A stretch of DNA of 64,000 nucleotides from Actinoallomurus iriomotensis (GTDB lineage Bacteria; Actinomycetota; Actinomycetes; Streptosporangiales; Streptosporangiaceae). Numbering within the stretch: the first letter of the stretch is position 1; the number at the start of each line of letters is the position of its first letter. Position numbers and translations under genes: made by a program. Positions 25,920 through 34,958 of this stretch are shown one piece after another. The notes below the pieces were generated by a model that saw only the letters and a program-made list of their open reading frames with translations, was not told where the DNA came from and did not search any database. The DNA lies in NCBI RefSeq assembly GCF_030269445.1, contig NZ_BSTJ01000016.1, positions 124,001-188,000 of the forward strand, written 5' to 3'.

Positions 25920-26642
25920 TCACGGTCGACCGGTGTCCGCCGGCCGGCGGCTCGCGGCCGCGCGCAGGCGGCCGGCCGCGCCCTCCGTGAGGGGCTCGCC
26001 GTGACCGAAACAGGCGATCTCCGCGTCGACCGCGGCCAGCCGGGCGAAGGACTCCGCCGCCCCGGCCCGGTCGGCGTTGAACACGCCGAGGATCACCTCG
26101 CCGTCCGGCGTGCGCGCCACGGCGTCGCCGGTGAACAGCACGCCGGGGCCGGGTAGGAAGAGCCCCAAGCTGCCGGGCGTGTGCCCCGCCGCGCCGACCA
26201 CGCGCGCCCCTCCCCCGAAGTCGAGGACGTCGCCGTCGCCGACCGGGCGGCCGACCCGTACGGGCACCGGCGGTTCCGCGGGCAGGCCGGCCGTGACCCG
26301 CTCGTATATCGGCCGTTCCCAGTCGAGCAGGTCCGGCGGGGGCCCGGCCTGCTCGCCCTGGATGAACGGGACGTCGTCGCGGTGGGCGATGACCTCCACC
26401 TCGCCCCAGGCGGTGATCGCGGCGGCGGAACCGACGTGGTCCTCGTGGAAGTGGGTCAGGACCAGCCGGCGCACGTCCTCGGTCCGGTGCCCGAGCCCGC
26501 GGATCGCGTCGGCGATGGCGGGCGCCGAGCCGGGAGTGCCGGAGTCGACGAGCGTGAGCCCGTCGGGCTCCGCCCAGAGGTAGACGTGCCCGACGGGGAA
26601 GCGGAGGAAGGTCAGCCTGGGGGTGAGCGCGACGACGTCCAT
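25920..26642 (-). CDS. MBL-fold metallo-hydrolase
   Basis: 240 aa. The metal-binding motif THFHEDH (His64, His66, Asp68, His69) is followed by AAGHTPGS and FTGDAV, then a C-terminal GHGEPL. These are the five conserved regions of the metallo-beta-lactamase superfamily. Sequence features are closest to glyoxalase II-like or quorum-quenching-like members; the substrate cannot be told. Divergent from the LacI-type gene. Confidence 0.85.
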   Translation of the reverse strand: MDVVALTPRLTFLRFPVGHVYLWAEPDGLTLVDSGTPGSAPAIADAIRGLGHRTEDVRRLVLTHFHEDHVGSAAAITAWGEVEVIAHRDDVPFIQGEQAGPPPDLLDWERPIYERVTAGLPAEPPVPVRVGRPVGDGDVLDFGGGARVVGAAGHTPGSLGLFLPGPGVLFTGDAVARTPDGEVILGVFNADRAGAAESFARLAAVDAEIACFGHGEPLTEGAAGRLRAAASRRPADTGRP

Positions 26643-26799
26643 GCGACGACGTTAGGCGGCCCCGACCCGGATGGGGAGCGCTCTACGCCCACGGCGGATC
26701 CGCTGTGAGCTGAGGCGTCCGCGGGGTCGCGTTGGCCTCATCGGGCCGGTCGTCGGACGCGGCTCCATCTCACGGCCCGCACCTGGTTGAATCTTTGAG

Positions 26800-27849
26800 A
26801 TGACCGAGGAACCGGCGCTGACCCGCGGGGAGCCCGCGACGCTCGACGACGTCGCGCGGCTCGCCGGCGTGTCACCGGCGACCGCCTCCCGCGTGCTCGG
26901 CAAGAGCACCCGCGCGGTACGCCCGGAGCTGCGGGAGAAGGTCCTCGACGCGGCGGCCCGCCTGTCGTACACGGCGAACCCGCACGCCCGCGCGCTGGCG
27001 CGCAGCGCCTCCGACATCGTCGGACTCCTGGTGCACGACATCGCCGACCCGTACTTCTCCTCGATCGCCGCCGGCGTGACGCGTGTCGCCGAGGAGCAGG
27101 GCGCGATCGTCGTCCTCGGCACGACGCTCCGCGACCCCGAACGCGAGATCGAGTACGCCGCGACGCTGCGCGCGCAGCGGGCCCGCGCCATCGTCCTCGT
27201 CGGCAGCCGCACCACCGACCCGGGAACCACGTCGCGGCTCGCGGCGGAGCTGACCGCGTTCCGGTCCGCGGGCGGCCGGGTGGCGTGCGTCGGCCAGGAC
27301 GGGCTGAACGTGCCGACCGTACGCCCGGACAACCAGGCGGGCGCCGACCGCCTCGCCCGTGCGCTGACCGGGCTCGGGCACCGCCGCTTCGCGGTGCTGT
27401 GCGGACCACACGACCTGGTGACCGCGCGGGAGCGGCTCGACGGCTTCCGCACCGGTCTCGCCGCGTCGGGCGGCACGGTCCGCGACGTGGTGGAGGGCGC
27501 GTTCACCCGGGACGGCGGGTACGCGTCCGCGCTGGAACTCCTCCGCCACGGCACCGACGCGACGTGCGTGTTCGCGGTGAACGACGTGATGGCGGTCGGC
27601 GCGATGGCGGCCCTGCGGGAGCGGTCCGTCGGCGTACCGGAGGAGCTGTCGGTGGCGGGATTCGACGACATCGCGACGCTGCGCGACACGATCCCGGCAC
27701 TGACCACCGTACGGCTGCCGCTGGAGGAGATGGGCGAACAGGCGGCGCGTCTGGCCCTCACGCCGAACCCGGCGGATGACGATGAGCCGGCGCTGCTACC
27801 GGTCTCGGGCGAGGTCATCCTGCGAGAGAGCACACGCCGCCTGGTCTGA
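26800..27849 (+). CDS. LacI-family transcriptional regulator
   Basis: 349 aa. N-terminal LacI HTH (TLDDVARLAGVSPATASRVLGKS, residues about 15-37) with the hinge helix (NPHARALARS), then a periplasmic-binding-like sensor domain (VGLLVHDIADPYFSSIAAG...). The ATG at 26800 has no clear Shine-Dalgarno site (TTGAATCTTTGAG precedes it), so the transcript may be leaderless. No sugar-utilisation genes are adjacent, so the ligand is unknown. Confidence 0.88.
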   Translation: MTEEPALTRGEPATLDDVARLAGVSPATASRVLGKSTRAVRPELREKVLDAAARLSYTANPHARALARSASDIVGLLVHDIADPYFSSIAAGVTRVAEEQGAIVVLGTTLRDPEREIEYAATLRAQRARAIVLVGSRTTDPGTTSRLAAELTAFRSAGGRVACVGQDGLNVPTVRPDNQAGADRLARALTGLGHRRFAVLCGPHDLVTARERLDGFRTGLAASGGTVRDVVEGAFTRDGGYASALELLRHGTDATCVFAVNDVMAVGAMAALRERSVGVPEELSVAGFDDIATLRDTIPALTTVRLPLEEMGEQAARLALTPNPADDDEPALLPVSGEVILRESTRRLV

Positions 27850-27983
27850 GGCCCGGTCCGATCCGGCCCCGGCGCCGCGGCCACAGCACAGCGGCGAAGC
27901 CCCGCCCGCGACAGCCGGTCCACGCTGGACGCCGCAGCGGCCGCCCCCACCCTCGCCGCGCGTGCGAGGAGTCCGCCGCTCTC

Positions 27984-29108
27984 TCAGTCCGGTTGGACTG
28001 AGCGCAGGTGTTCGCACGCCTGGCGGAGCTCCGGGACGTCGGACCAGCGCGCTGACATGCCGAGGATGCCGGTGATGTGGGCGTTCACCCGGGCCGAGGA
28101 GACCAGCGGGGCGATGCGCGCCAGGGCGGCCATGTGCTCGGCGGCCATCTGCGGTTCGGACGCCGCCAGTGCCGACTCGACCTGCCACGCCTTGTAGGCC
28201 ACCAGCAGGAGGGCGGAGCACTGTCCGCTGAGCGCGACGGCCTCGGCGATGGCCGTGTGCGCGTCCGGGTACGCCCGCATGCCGGCCAGCGCGACGCCGA
28301 CGTTTCCCTTCATGTCGGCCTTCTCGTACGGGGACAGCCCCTCGGTGTCGCCGAGTTCGGCCAGGCGGTGGCGGGCCGCGCGCTCCTGGCCGCCGACCAG
28401 CGCCAGTGACCGCGCCATCCGGAGCTTCAGCCACGCGCGTTGCGACGGGGACAGGTCGGGCAGGGCCAGACCCTGTCGTGCGTACATGATCCCCCGGTCG
28501 CCCTGACCGCGGTCGATGCTGATGCGGCTCAGCGCGCTGCAGGCGGCGGCCTGGCCGTTGAAGTCGCCAGAGCGCCGCGCGAGCTCGAAGGCGAACGACC
28601 CGGCGCGCTCCGCCACCTCGTATCGGCGGGCGTCATAGAAGATCCGCGCGGCCTCGCACGCCAGATCCGACGCGGCGGACTGGAGTTTGCGATCTTTGCC
28701 GGAGATGACAAATCCGACTTTTTTCAGGTGTCGCAGCGCGGTGGAGGCGACCGGGATTCCACCCTGTTCATATCGATCTTGAGCGAGCCGGCCCGCGAGC
28801 GTCCGCACATATTCAGGGTCCTGATATGGCGCGATTTTGGGGGATGGCACGAAGGCGATCGAACCGACCGCCGAGACGAATTGTCTACGTTTCACGGCAT
28901 CGTTCTCCGTTTTGGGGGTTATGTGAACTTCCCAGCCGACGCGTTCGAGAAGGCGCTGCACCTTGGCGATACCGCTGTCTTTCACACCGCGCGATGTCTG
29001 CGAGACCCATGACTGCGACACGCCCAGTTCGGCGGCTAGCTCCACTTGCGACCATCCGTGCCGAGTCATGATCGCTTTTAGGGCTTCGGGAAGAACGTCG
29101 GCGTCCAT
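27984..29108 (-). CDS. XRE-family regulator with TPR-like sensor domain
   Basis: 374 aa. The first 55 residues form an XRE HTH (GWSQVELAAELGVSQSWVSQTSRG). A linker with KRRQFVSAVGSIAF is followed by about 270 helical residues rich in Ala/Leu pairs, typical of TPR-like sensor regions in actinobacterial regulators. DNA encoding the first third is less GC-rich than its surroundings, with unusual A/T-ending codons, hinting at acquisition or loose selection. Divergent from the His-rich repeat protein; the two probably form a regulatory unit. Confidence 0.8.
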   Translation of the reverse strand: MDADVLPEALKAIMTRHGWSQVELAAELGVSQSWVSQTSRGVKDSGIAKVQRLLERVGWEVHITPKTENDAVKRRQFVSAVGSIAFVPSPKIAPYQDPEYVRTLAGRLAQDRYEQGGIPVASTALRHLKKVGFVISGKDRKLQSAASDLACEAARIFYDARRYEVAERAGSFAFELARRSGDFNGQAAACSALSRISIDRGQGDRGIMYARQGLALPDLSPSQRAWLKLRMARSLALVGGQERAARHRLAELGDTEGLSPYEKADMKGNVGVALAGMRAYPDAHTAIAEAVALSGQCSALLLVAYKAWQVESALAASEPQMAAEHMAALARIAPLVSSARVNAHITGILGMSARWSDVPELRQACEHLRSVQPD

Positions 29109-29233
29109 GCGGTCACCGTATGACCGCCGGAACTTGCGGCGCTACCGAAATCGCATTACCTCGTGCATGCTCTCCATTACAGGACATCGGCATCCCGGCA
29201 ACAAAGGTCGCCGGGAGATGGAGTTATGCCCAT

Positions 29234-29764
29234 ATGACCAATTACGACGTTCATCTACTTGCCGAGAAACTCGCCGACGACTGCACGAAAGCGGGGCTGG
29301 AGGCCGAGGTGCTCGCGCCGACCCGCGTCCGCGTCGGCGCCCCCGGCGGCCATTCCCGGCTGACCGACACCGTCCGCTGCATGCCCGTCCCGCACGGCGA
29401 CGAGAGCCTGATGTGGTGGTGGTCCTGGGGCGAGCCGATCAGCCCCGCCGCCCACATTCCGGACGCGGTCCGCGTCATCTCCCGGGTCCTGTCCCTACCG
29501 GCCGGCACGGCCATGCCCGGCGACGGTCCGCGCCCCCACGCCATCGGCACGTCGGCACCCGCCGACGACCCGCACCCACACGACACCGGCACCGCGGCGC
29601 CCACCGACGACCCGCACCCGCACACCACCAACACCGCGGCGCCCACCGACGATCCGCACCCGCACAACACCGGCATGTCGACGCCTGGCGACGTGCCGTC
29701 CCCGTACGGCTCCGGCACGTCACGCCCAGCCGTTCCGCGCCGGAGCCGCGCCGACACCTGCTGA
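29234..29764 (+). CDS. Small protein with His/Pro-rich 14-residue repeats
   Basis: 176 aa. The first 90 residues are a compact domain with the distinctive segment SLMWWWSWGEPI, which I recognise only as a recurring actinobacterial protein of unknown function next to XRE regulators. The rest is five copies of a 14-residue unit related to GTAAPTDDPHPHDT, which is low-complexity, likely disordered and rich in His and Asp. The start at 29234 has GGAG 10 bases upstream. Metal or surface binding by the tail is possible but not shown. Confidence 0.6.
   Translation: MTNYDVHLLAEKLADDCTKAGLEAEVLAPTRVRVGAPGGHSRLTDTVRCMPVPHGDESLMWWWSWGEPISPAAHIPDAVRVISRVLSLPAGTAMPGDGPRPHAIGTSAPADDPHPHDTGTAAPTDDPHPHTTNTAAPTDDPHPHNTGMSTPGDVPSPYGSGTSRPAVPRRSRADTC
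29504..29713 (+). repeat. 42-bp tandem repeat, five copies
   Basis: Five head-to-tail units of 42 bp start at 29504, 29546, 29588, 29630 and 29672, then a partial sixth. Each encodes 14 residues; units two to four are most alike (TAAPTDDPHPH core) and the outer ones have diverged. Because the unit is a multiple of three, copy-number change would lengthen or shorten the protein without breaking the frame. Confidence 0.85.
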
Positions 29765-29891
29765 TCCCCATGCCCTTCGGCGTCGGGGATCTCGCCGCTA
29801 AATGAGTGATTCCGGGGGATTGGGCAGATTCTGACACTGGGAGAACCGGACGTGTCGGACCGGGCGGGAGGCGGGTGTTCCTCTCCAGGGG

Positions 29892-29927
29892 TTCTCCTGA
29901 CAGGAGAATCTTCTCCTCTCAGAAGAA
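29892..29927. other. Inverted-repeat hairpin in AT-richer intergenic spacer
   Basis: TTCTCCT-GAC-AGGAGAA (29892-29908) is a perfect 7-bp hairpin. It is followed directly by a second TTCTCCT and AGAAGAA segment. It lies in the 232-bp space between the repeat protein and the convergent reductase-hemerythrin gene. No U-tract follows on either strand, so it could be a weak terminator or an RNA-binding site. Nothing else is seen in the spacer. Confidence 0.4.
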
Positions 29928-29996
29928 GCCCGCCATCGACTACCCGCCTCCGGCGCGTGATGCACCGGCGGTGACGCATCACCAGGAATCACTCGT

Positions 29997-30833
29997 CTAG
30001 AGGGCGTTCAGCGCCGGGACGAGGCGCCGTTCCTCGCGGTCGAAGTGCGCCTCGATCTCGCCCGCCAGCTCGCGCAGTTCGTCCAGCACCTCGTCCGGTG
30101 ACGCGGCGCGCGCCAGCGTCTCCTCGAACCGCGACCGGATGCCCGCCAGCACCGCGTGTTCCTCACCGAACGCCGCGAGCACCGGCTCCAGGCCCGGGTA
30201 CCGCCGCGCGAGAAGGGGAAAGCCGCGACCGGCCTCGTTGTCGTGGTGGGCGTGGACGTCGGCGCAGAAGGACAGGCAGCGGGAGCGCAGCCGCGCCGCG
30301 AGGTCGGCGGGCGGCGCCTCCGCGGGCCGGCCGGCGGCGAGGTCGGACACGGCGGCGAGGATCCCGGCCAGTTCCTCGCGCATGCCGCGGTGGATGGCGA
30401 CGAGCTCGTCCCCCAGCGCGCGGGCGCGCTGGTCGCGGTAGAGCGCGACGACCGGGATCACCCGGCTCGTACCGGCCTGGTAGTCGGCGAAGGCCGGGGC
30501 GATCTCGGCCTGCCGCGCGTAGAGCGCGTCGCGCTCGGCCCCCTCGAGCGGCTGGGCGGTCGCGGCGTACGTCTCCTCGCCGGTCTCGACGGTGACGCCG
30601 GGGTTCGCGATCAGGTTGTGGTACCAGGCCGGATGGGCCGGGGCGCCCGCGTTGGAGGCGAACACCAGGATGCGCCCGCCGTCGCGCAGGCAGGTGACCG
30701 GGGTGGTCCGGCGTCGGCCGGTACGCGCGCCGACCGTGGTCAGCAGGACGAGTGGCGTGCCCTCGAACGGGCCGCCGACCGCACCGCCGTTCGCCCGGAA
30801 CTCTTCGATGATCTTCTGATTCCAGTCCGACAT
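29997..30833 (-). CDS. Deazaflavin (F420)-dependent nitroreductase fused to a hemerythrin domain
   Basis: 278 aa. Residues 1-135 form a split-barrel Ddn-type domain (EGTPLVLLTTVGARTGRRRTTPV, HPAWYHNLIANPGVTVE) that binds F420. Residues about 140-278 are a hemerythrin HHE domain: H-x3-E type pairs in HRGMREELAG, FCADVHAHHDNEAG and EEHAVLAG, then EIEAHFDREERRL. Such fusions couple an F420 reductase to a diiron oxygen- or NO-binding module. The divergent MarR-type gene and the palindrome between them suggest repression that a redox or xenobiotic signal relieves. Confidence 0.86.
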   Translation of the reverse strand: MSDWNQKIIEEFRANGGAVGGPFEGTPLVLLTTVGARTGRRRTTPVTCLRDGGRILVFASNAGAPAHPAWYHNLIANPGVTVETGEETYAATAQPLEGAERDALYARQAEIAPAFADYQAGTSRVIPVVALYRDQRARALGDELVAIHRGMREELAGILAAVSDLAAGRPAEAPPADLAARLRSRCLSFCADVHAHHDNEAGRGFPLLARRYPGLEPVLAAFGEEHAVLAGIRSRFEETLARAASPDEVLDELRELAGEIEAHFDREERRLVPALNAL

Positions 30834-30873
30834 GGGCCGATAGCCTCCGAGACGATGACGGCGACACAGATTT

Positions 30874-30889
30874 GCTTTGCAAGCAAAGC
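30874..30889. promoter_or_regulatory. Probable MarR operator
   Basis: GCTTTGC-AA-GCAAAGC is a perfect 7-bp inverted repeat centred in the 74-bp gap between the divergent reductase-hemerythrin and MarR genes. Its position allows one dimer to control both promoters. Operator function is inferred from symmetry and context. Confidence 0.7.
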
Positions 30890-30907
30890 TATTTTGGAGA
30901 TCAAGGT

Positions 30908-31354
30908 ATGTCAACGGGACTGAGCGTCGACGAGGGCATCCGTACGCTGCTGCTGCTGATGCCGCGCCTGGTCGGCCGCGCCAAGCGCACACCGGTGCCC
31001 GAACGGCTGAGGTCGCTGGACCTGGCGCCACGGCACCTGTCGCTGCTGTCCTACCTGCTCTTCGACGGGCCACAGAGCGTCAACGAGCTCGCCTCCCGCC
31101 TGGAGGTGGCACCGACCACGGTGAGCCTGATGGTCGGTGAACTGAGCCGCAAGGGCGTGGTCGAGCGGCGCGAGGACGAGGCCGACCGCCGCCGTACGAT
31201 CGTGAGCATCGCCGATGACAGCCGCACCGCCGTCGACGCGTGGCTCGCCAACGGCGCGCGCGCCTGGCGCACGGCGCTCGAACCGCTCACCGACGAGCAG
31301 CGGGCGATGTTCGTCGCGACCCTGCGCGCGTACGAGGACGCGGTCGGCCATTGA
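30908..31354 (+). CDS. MarR-family transcriptional regulator
   Basis: 148 aa, normal length. Winged-helix core with LSLLSYLLFDGPQSVNELASRLEVAPTTVSLMVGELSRKGVVERREDEADRRRTIVSI; the DRR wing motif is complete. The ATG at 30908 is preceded only by a weak AAGG. Probably autoregulated through the upstream palindrome and controlling the divergent F420 reductase-hemerythrin gene. The ligand is unknown. Confidence 0.9.
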   Translation: MSTGLSVDEGIRTLLLLMPRLVGRAKRTPVPERLRSLDLAPRHLSLLSYLLFDGPQSVNELASRLEVAPTTVSLMVGELSRKGVVERREDEADRRRTIVSIADDSRTAVDAWLANGARAWRTALEPLTDEQRAMFVATLRAYEDAVGH

Positions 31355-31373
31355 CCGCGCCCACCGAGCCGCT

Positions 31374-33368
31374 TCAGACCAGGTCGGGCCGCTTCCACTC
31401 CTCCCCCAGGACGTGCTGGGCGAGGAAGGCGAACACGGTCTCGTACCAGATCGTGGCGTTGCCGGGCGCGAGGATCCAGTGGTTCTCGTCCGGGTAGTAG
31501 AGGAACTTCGCCTCCACGTCGTGCCGGATCAGATCCCACCACAGCCGCAGGGCGTTGGCGATCGGCACCCGGTAGTCGCGGTCGCCGTGGATGACCAGCA
31601 TCGGCGTGCGGATGTTCGCGACGTGCCGCGCCGGATCGTTGGCGGCCCAGCGGTCGGGCCGCTCGGCCGGGTCACCGAACTCGCGGATGAAGTAGTACGC
31701 CTCGTCGGAGGTGAGAAAGTTCTCGACCGGCCAGGCGCTGGCGTGCGTGACGAGCGCCTTGAAGCGATCGGTGTGCCCGGCGATCCAGTTGGCCATGTAC
31801 CCGCCGTACGAGCCGCCCATGACGGCGGTGCGGTCGGCGTCGACGTCGTCGCGGGCGACCGCGGCGTCGGTGATCCTCATCAGGTCGTCGTACGCGGGCT
31901 CCGCCCAGCAGCCGTGCCCGCGGCAGACGAAGTCCTGCCCGTAGCCGAGCGACAGCGCCGGATCGGGCAGCAGGACGGCGTACCCGCGCGCGGCCATCAG
32001 CCACCAGTTCCACCGCCACGCCCAGGGGCTCCAGCTGGCGTAGGGTCCGCCGTGCGGCCACAGCAGCAGCGGCGCCGGCGACGTCGCGGACGCGTCGTCC
32101 GGCAGCACCAGCCAGCCGCGGAGCGGCGCGCCGTCGGCGGCCGTCGCCGTGACCTCGGTGACGGTCCCGGGCAGCTCCGGCACGTCCCAGAGCCGCAGCC
32201 GCTCCGGCTCCCGCGCCGGTCCGTCCGCGTCCAGCCGGACCGGCGCCTGAGGCGCGTCGATGGCCGACCGCACGGCGTACACATGCCGCCCGTCCGGGGA
32301 GACGTCCACGAGGTCGTACGCGCCGTCGTCGCCGCTCAGCCGGGTGACCTCGCCCGTCGCGACCTCGACGCGGAAGACCGGCGCGCGGCCCTGGTCGTAC
32401 GCGGCGAAGTAGACGGAGCGCCCATCCGGCGACCAGATCGGGTCGTACGGCCAGCGGTCGAAGTCCGGCGTCAGGTCGCGGCCCTCACCGCCCTCGATCG
32501 GTACGATCCACAACGTCTCGTCGGGCGGCTCCTCCAGGTCGCCGTGACGCTCGCGCACGCAGACCACGTGGCGGCCGTCCGGTGAGACGACCGGGCGGAG
32601 GAAGTCGAACCCCTCGGCGCCCGCGAGCCGGCGCCGCTTCCCCGTCGCCGTGTCGAGCGCGACGAGTTCGGAGCGGCGGTCACCGCGCGGGCCCGCCAGC
32701 CACCATCCGGTGACGACCGTCGCGCCGTCCGGGGTGACGGCGAAAGACTGCCCGGCCAGCGCCTGGCCCGGCTCCGGCGTGAGGTCGCGCGGCGTCCCGA
32801 GCCCGGACCCGTCCGGCGCGGGCGGCGCCGCCGCGAACAGCCGTCGCTCGGCGGGCCCGAGGTGACGGTCCCAGTCACGGATCGGGAGAGTCTCGTGCAG
32901 GATGGCGGTGACGCCGGCCGCCTTACGCCGCTCGGCACGCGCGTCGTCGCCGCCGGGCAGCACCGGCGCCGCGAACACCACGGTGCCGCTGTCGCGCGCG
33001 ACGGCGAAGTCCTCGATGCCGCCGGGATGGTCCGCGACCCGCCACGGCTCGCCGCCCTCGGCGGGCAGCAGCCACAGCCGCTGGACCTCTTCCTCTCCGG
33101 CGCCGCCGGCGTCCGTACGGGCGGAGGTGAACAGCAGGGACCCGTCGGGCAGGAACGCGGGCCGCCCTTCCCCCGCCTCCGAACGCGTCAGCCGGCGCGG
33201 CTCGGCCACGCCCGCCGGGTCGACCTCCCACAACGCCGTCCGGTACTTCTTGCCGTCGGCGGTCAGGATCCGCACGACCGCGACGAGACGCCGCCCGTCC
33301 CCCGACAGCCGCAGGGTGAGAACCCTGGGTAGCGCCATGTAGTCCGCGAGATCGTGGAACGGCGTCAC
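31374..33368 (-). CDS. S9-family prolyl oligopeptidase-type peptidase
   Basis: 664 aa. The first 400 residues are WD/beta-propeller-like repeats (SPDGRHVVCV, SPDGRSVYFA, SPDGRHVYAV). The C-terminal catalytic alpha/beta-hydrolase domain has the nucleophile motif GGSYGGYM, an HGDRDYRVP strand with the Asp, and DENHW with the His. No signal peptide, so it acts in the cytoplasm. Start MTPFHDL with GAGGGAG upstream. Similar to acylaminoacyl peptidases and dipeptidyl peptidases of family S9. Confidence 0.92.
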   Translation of the reverse strand: MTPFHDLADYMALPRVLTLRLSGDGRRLVAVVRILTADGKKYRTALWEVDPAGVAEPRRLTRSEAGEGRPAFLPDGSLLFTSARTDAGGAGEEEVQRLWLLPAEGGEPWRVADHPGGIEDFAVARDSGTVVFAAPVLPGGDDARAERRKAAGVTAILHETLPIRDWDRHLGPAERRLFAAAPPAPDGSGLGTPRDLTPEPGQALAGQSFAVTPDGATVVTGWWLAGPRGDRRSELVALDTATGKRRRLAGAEGFDFLRPVVSPDGRHVVCVRERHGDLEEPPDETLWIVPIEGGEGRDLTPDFDRWPYDPIWSPDGRSVYFAAYDQGRAPVFRVEVATGEVTRLSGDDGAYDLVDVSPDGRHVYAVRSAIDAPQAPVRLDADGPAREPERLRLWDVPELPGTVTEVTATAADGAPLRGWLVLPDDASATSPAPLLLWPHGGPYASWSPWAWRWNWWLMAARGYAVLLPDPALSLGYGQDFVCRGHGCWAEPAYDDLMRITDAAVARDDVDADRTAVMGGSYGGYMANWIAGHTDRFKALVTHASAWPVENFLTSDEAYYFIREFGDPAERPDRWAANDPARHVANIRTPMLVIHGDRDYRVPIANALRLWWDLIRHDVEAKFLYYPDENHWILAPGNATIWYETVFAFLAQHVLGEEWKRPDLV

Positions 33369-33475
33369 ATCGTCTCCCTCGTCGCCCGGTCCGGCCCGTG
33401 AGCCGAGCGTATCCAGCGCGCCTATCGGCCGGCTGCCACGCCGCTACGCGTGAAGCCGTCCCCGGAATGAGCCGG

Positions 33476-34129
33476 TCAGTGCGGCGGCAGGTGCCGGACC
33501 GCCTCGGCGGCGAGGGCGCGGGAGGCGGGGGCGGGGTCGCCGGTGGTGCTCTGGACCTGCACGCAGAAGACCGCGTTGCTGACCCGCACGTACGTCCGGC
33601 AGTCCGCGTGGTTGCCGGGCTGCCGCATCACACAGGCGACGAACGCCTCGTCCCCGATGGAGGCCGGCGTGATCCTCGTCCCGGGTTCGTCGGCCTGCTG
33701 GCGGCGGATGTCGAACTTCTCATGACCGTCCGCGGCCGTCGGCACGCCGCCGGTGTCATGGGCGACCCCTTCCACGAAGACGATGACGTGGTTCGCCACC
33801 TGCTTCGGGTCGAGCTCCGCGTCCCATTCGCAGAAGTCGTCGGTCTCGCTCTTACCCGCGGCGGCACCCGGCACGTACGCGTGGATCTGCTGCACGGTGA
33901 GCAGCGAGCAGGCCGTCAGCTCATGGGTGAACCGGCCACGCGGCTTCGAGCCGCCCGACAGGGTGATGCCGACGGCGACTCCCACCGCTGCCAGCACGAC
34001 CGCAGCGACGATGATGAGCGGAACGCGGCGTCCGCGCGCCCGCGGTCTCGGAGCCGGCCGGAGATGCTGACCGGGCGGGGGGAACGGCGGGTGGTCGTAC
34101 GGGCCCGGAGGAGGCGGAGGCGGCTGCAT
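33476..34129 (-). CDS. Membrane-anchored extracytoplasmic protein (DUF3558-like)
   Basis: 217 aa. A proline-rich cytoplasmic tail (residues 1-34), one membrane helix (about 37-58), then an exported domain with LTACSLLT and DDFCEWDAEL. The Cys-containing CSLL...CEW pattern resembles DUF3558-type exported proteins of actinobacteria, and further cysteines (CVMRQPGNHADC, VFCVQV) suggest disulfides. Function is unknown. It stands alone between the S9 peptidase and the PuuR-like regulator, all on the minus strand. Confidence 0.65.
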   Translation of the reverse strand: MQPPPPPPGPYDHPPFPPPGQHLRPAPRPRARGRRVPLIIVAAVVLAAVGVAVGITLSGGSKPRGRFTHELTACSLLTVQQIHAYVPGAAAGKSETDDFCEWDAELDPKQVANHVIVFVEGVAHDTGGVPTAADGHEKFDIRRQQADEPGTRITPASIGDEAFVACVMRQPGNHADCRTYVRVSNAVFCVQVQSTTGDPAPASRALAAEAVRHLPPH

Positions 34130-34183
34130 CGGCTCCCTTACTGTCGATCGAGTGGCCGGAGCGTAGCGAAGATCTCTGGCCGC

Positions 34184-34774
34184 TCACCGGGCCGTGGTCT
34201 CCCAGGAGGCGGGGACGATCACCCAGAGGGCCTCGGCGGCCTCGTCCGGGTCCGGGTTGCGCCACGTGTGGGGCTCGCGGCCGGAGAAGGTCATCGTGTC
34301 GCCCGTCTCCAGGAGTTCCGCCGACCGGGAGAACACCAGCTCCAGCCGGCCGCGCACCACGTGCACGACCTCCACCTCGCAGTCGAGGGTGTAGAGCTCC
34401 TCGCCGCCCGTGCCGCCGGGGTCGATCACCGAGCGCACGAGCTGGAGCCGTCCCTGGCCGCGCGGGGTCAGCAGGCGTTCGTCCGCGCCCGGGCCGGCGA
34501 GCTGGATGTACGGCGCCTCCGCGCCGCGCACGACGTCGGTCTTGGGGGTGACGAACAGCTCCCCGACCGGCAGCGACAGCGCCGCGCACACGGTCACCAG
34601 GGTCGACACGCTCGGCGAGGTCATGTCGCGCTCGATGCGGCTGATGAACCCCTTGGTCAGGCCCGTGCTCCGCGCCACCTGGTCGATCGTCAGGCCCTGC
34701 CGCCGCCGGGCGTCGCGCAGGCGGGCCCCGATGCGCAGGTCCTGCTGGCCGGCGGCGATCGGCACTGATCTCAT
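34184..34774 (-). CDS. XRE-cupin transcriptional regulator (PuuR-like)
   Basis: 196 aa. N-terminal HTH (LRDARRRQGLTIDQVARSTGLTKGFISRIERD, residues about 18-50) and a C-terminal cupin (GGTGGEELYTLDCEVEVVHVVRGRLELVF) that usually binds a small ligand. This architecture matches PuuR-type regulators of putrescine/GABA degradation, and the nearby gabT and aldehyde dehydrogenase genes fit. It is divergent from the cyclase gene, with a GTTTC-N7-GAAAC repeat between. Confidence 0.85.
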   Translation of the reverse strand: MRSVPIAAGQQDLRIGARLRDARRRQGLTIDQVARSTGLTKGFISRIERDMTSPSVSTLVTVCAALSLPVGELFVTPKTDVVRGAEAPYIQLAGPGADERLLTPRGQGRLQLVRSVIDPGGTGGEELYTLDCEVEVVHVVRGRLELVFSRSAELLETGDTMTFSGREPHTWRNPDPDEAAEALWVIVPASWETTAR

Positions 34775-34886
34775 GGAGCCCTCTTCGTCAGGCGCCCGGT
34801 GCGGGCGGCGGGTGGTCGCGGACGGCGAGCCACCGCCCAGGGCCCGCCGGAGGACGATCGTCTCACGCTCACCGGCCGCCGCAAGT

Positions 34887-34903
34887 GTTTCTTGGTAGGA
34901 AAC
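34887..34903. promoter_or_regulatory. Candidate PuuR-like operator
   Basis: GTTTC-TTGGTAG-GAAAC, a 5-bp inverted repeat in the 184-bp divergent region between the XRE-cupin gene and the cyclase gene, lies in an AT-richer stretch that also reads like a promoter. It is the best candidate binding site for the adjacent regulator; no direct evidence. Confidence 0.5.
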
Positions 34904-34958
34904 CAAAGTTGCCCTACAGTTATCTTGCCCGCCCGAGCCGTCCACGGAGGGAGCCGCC

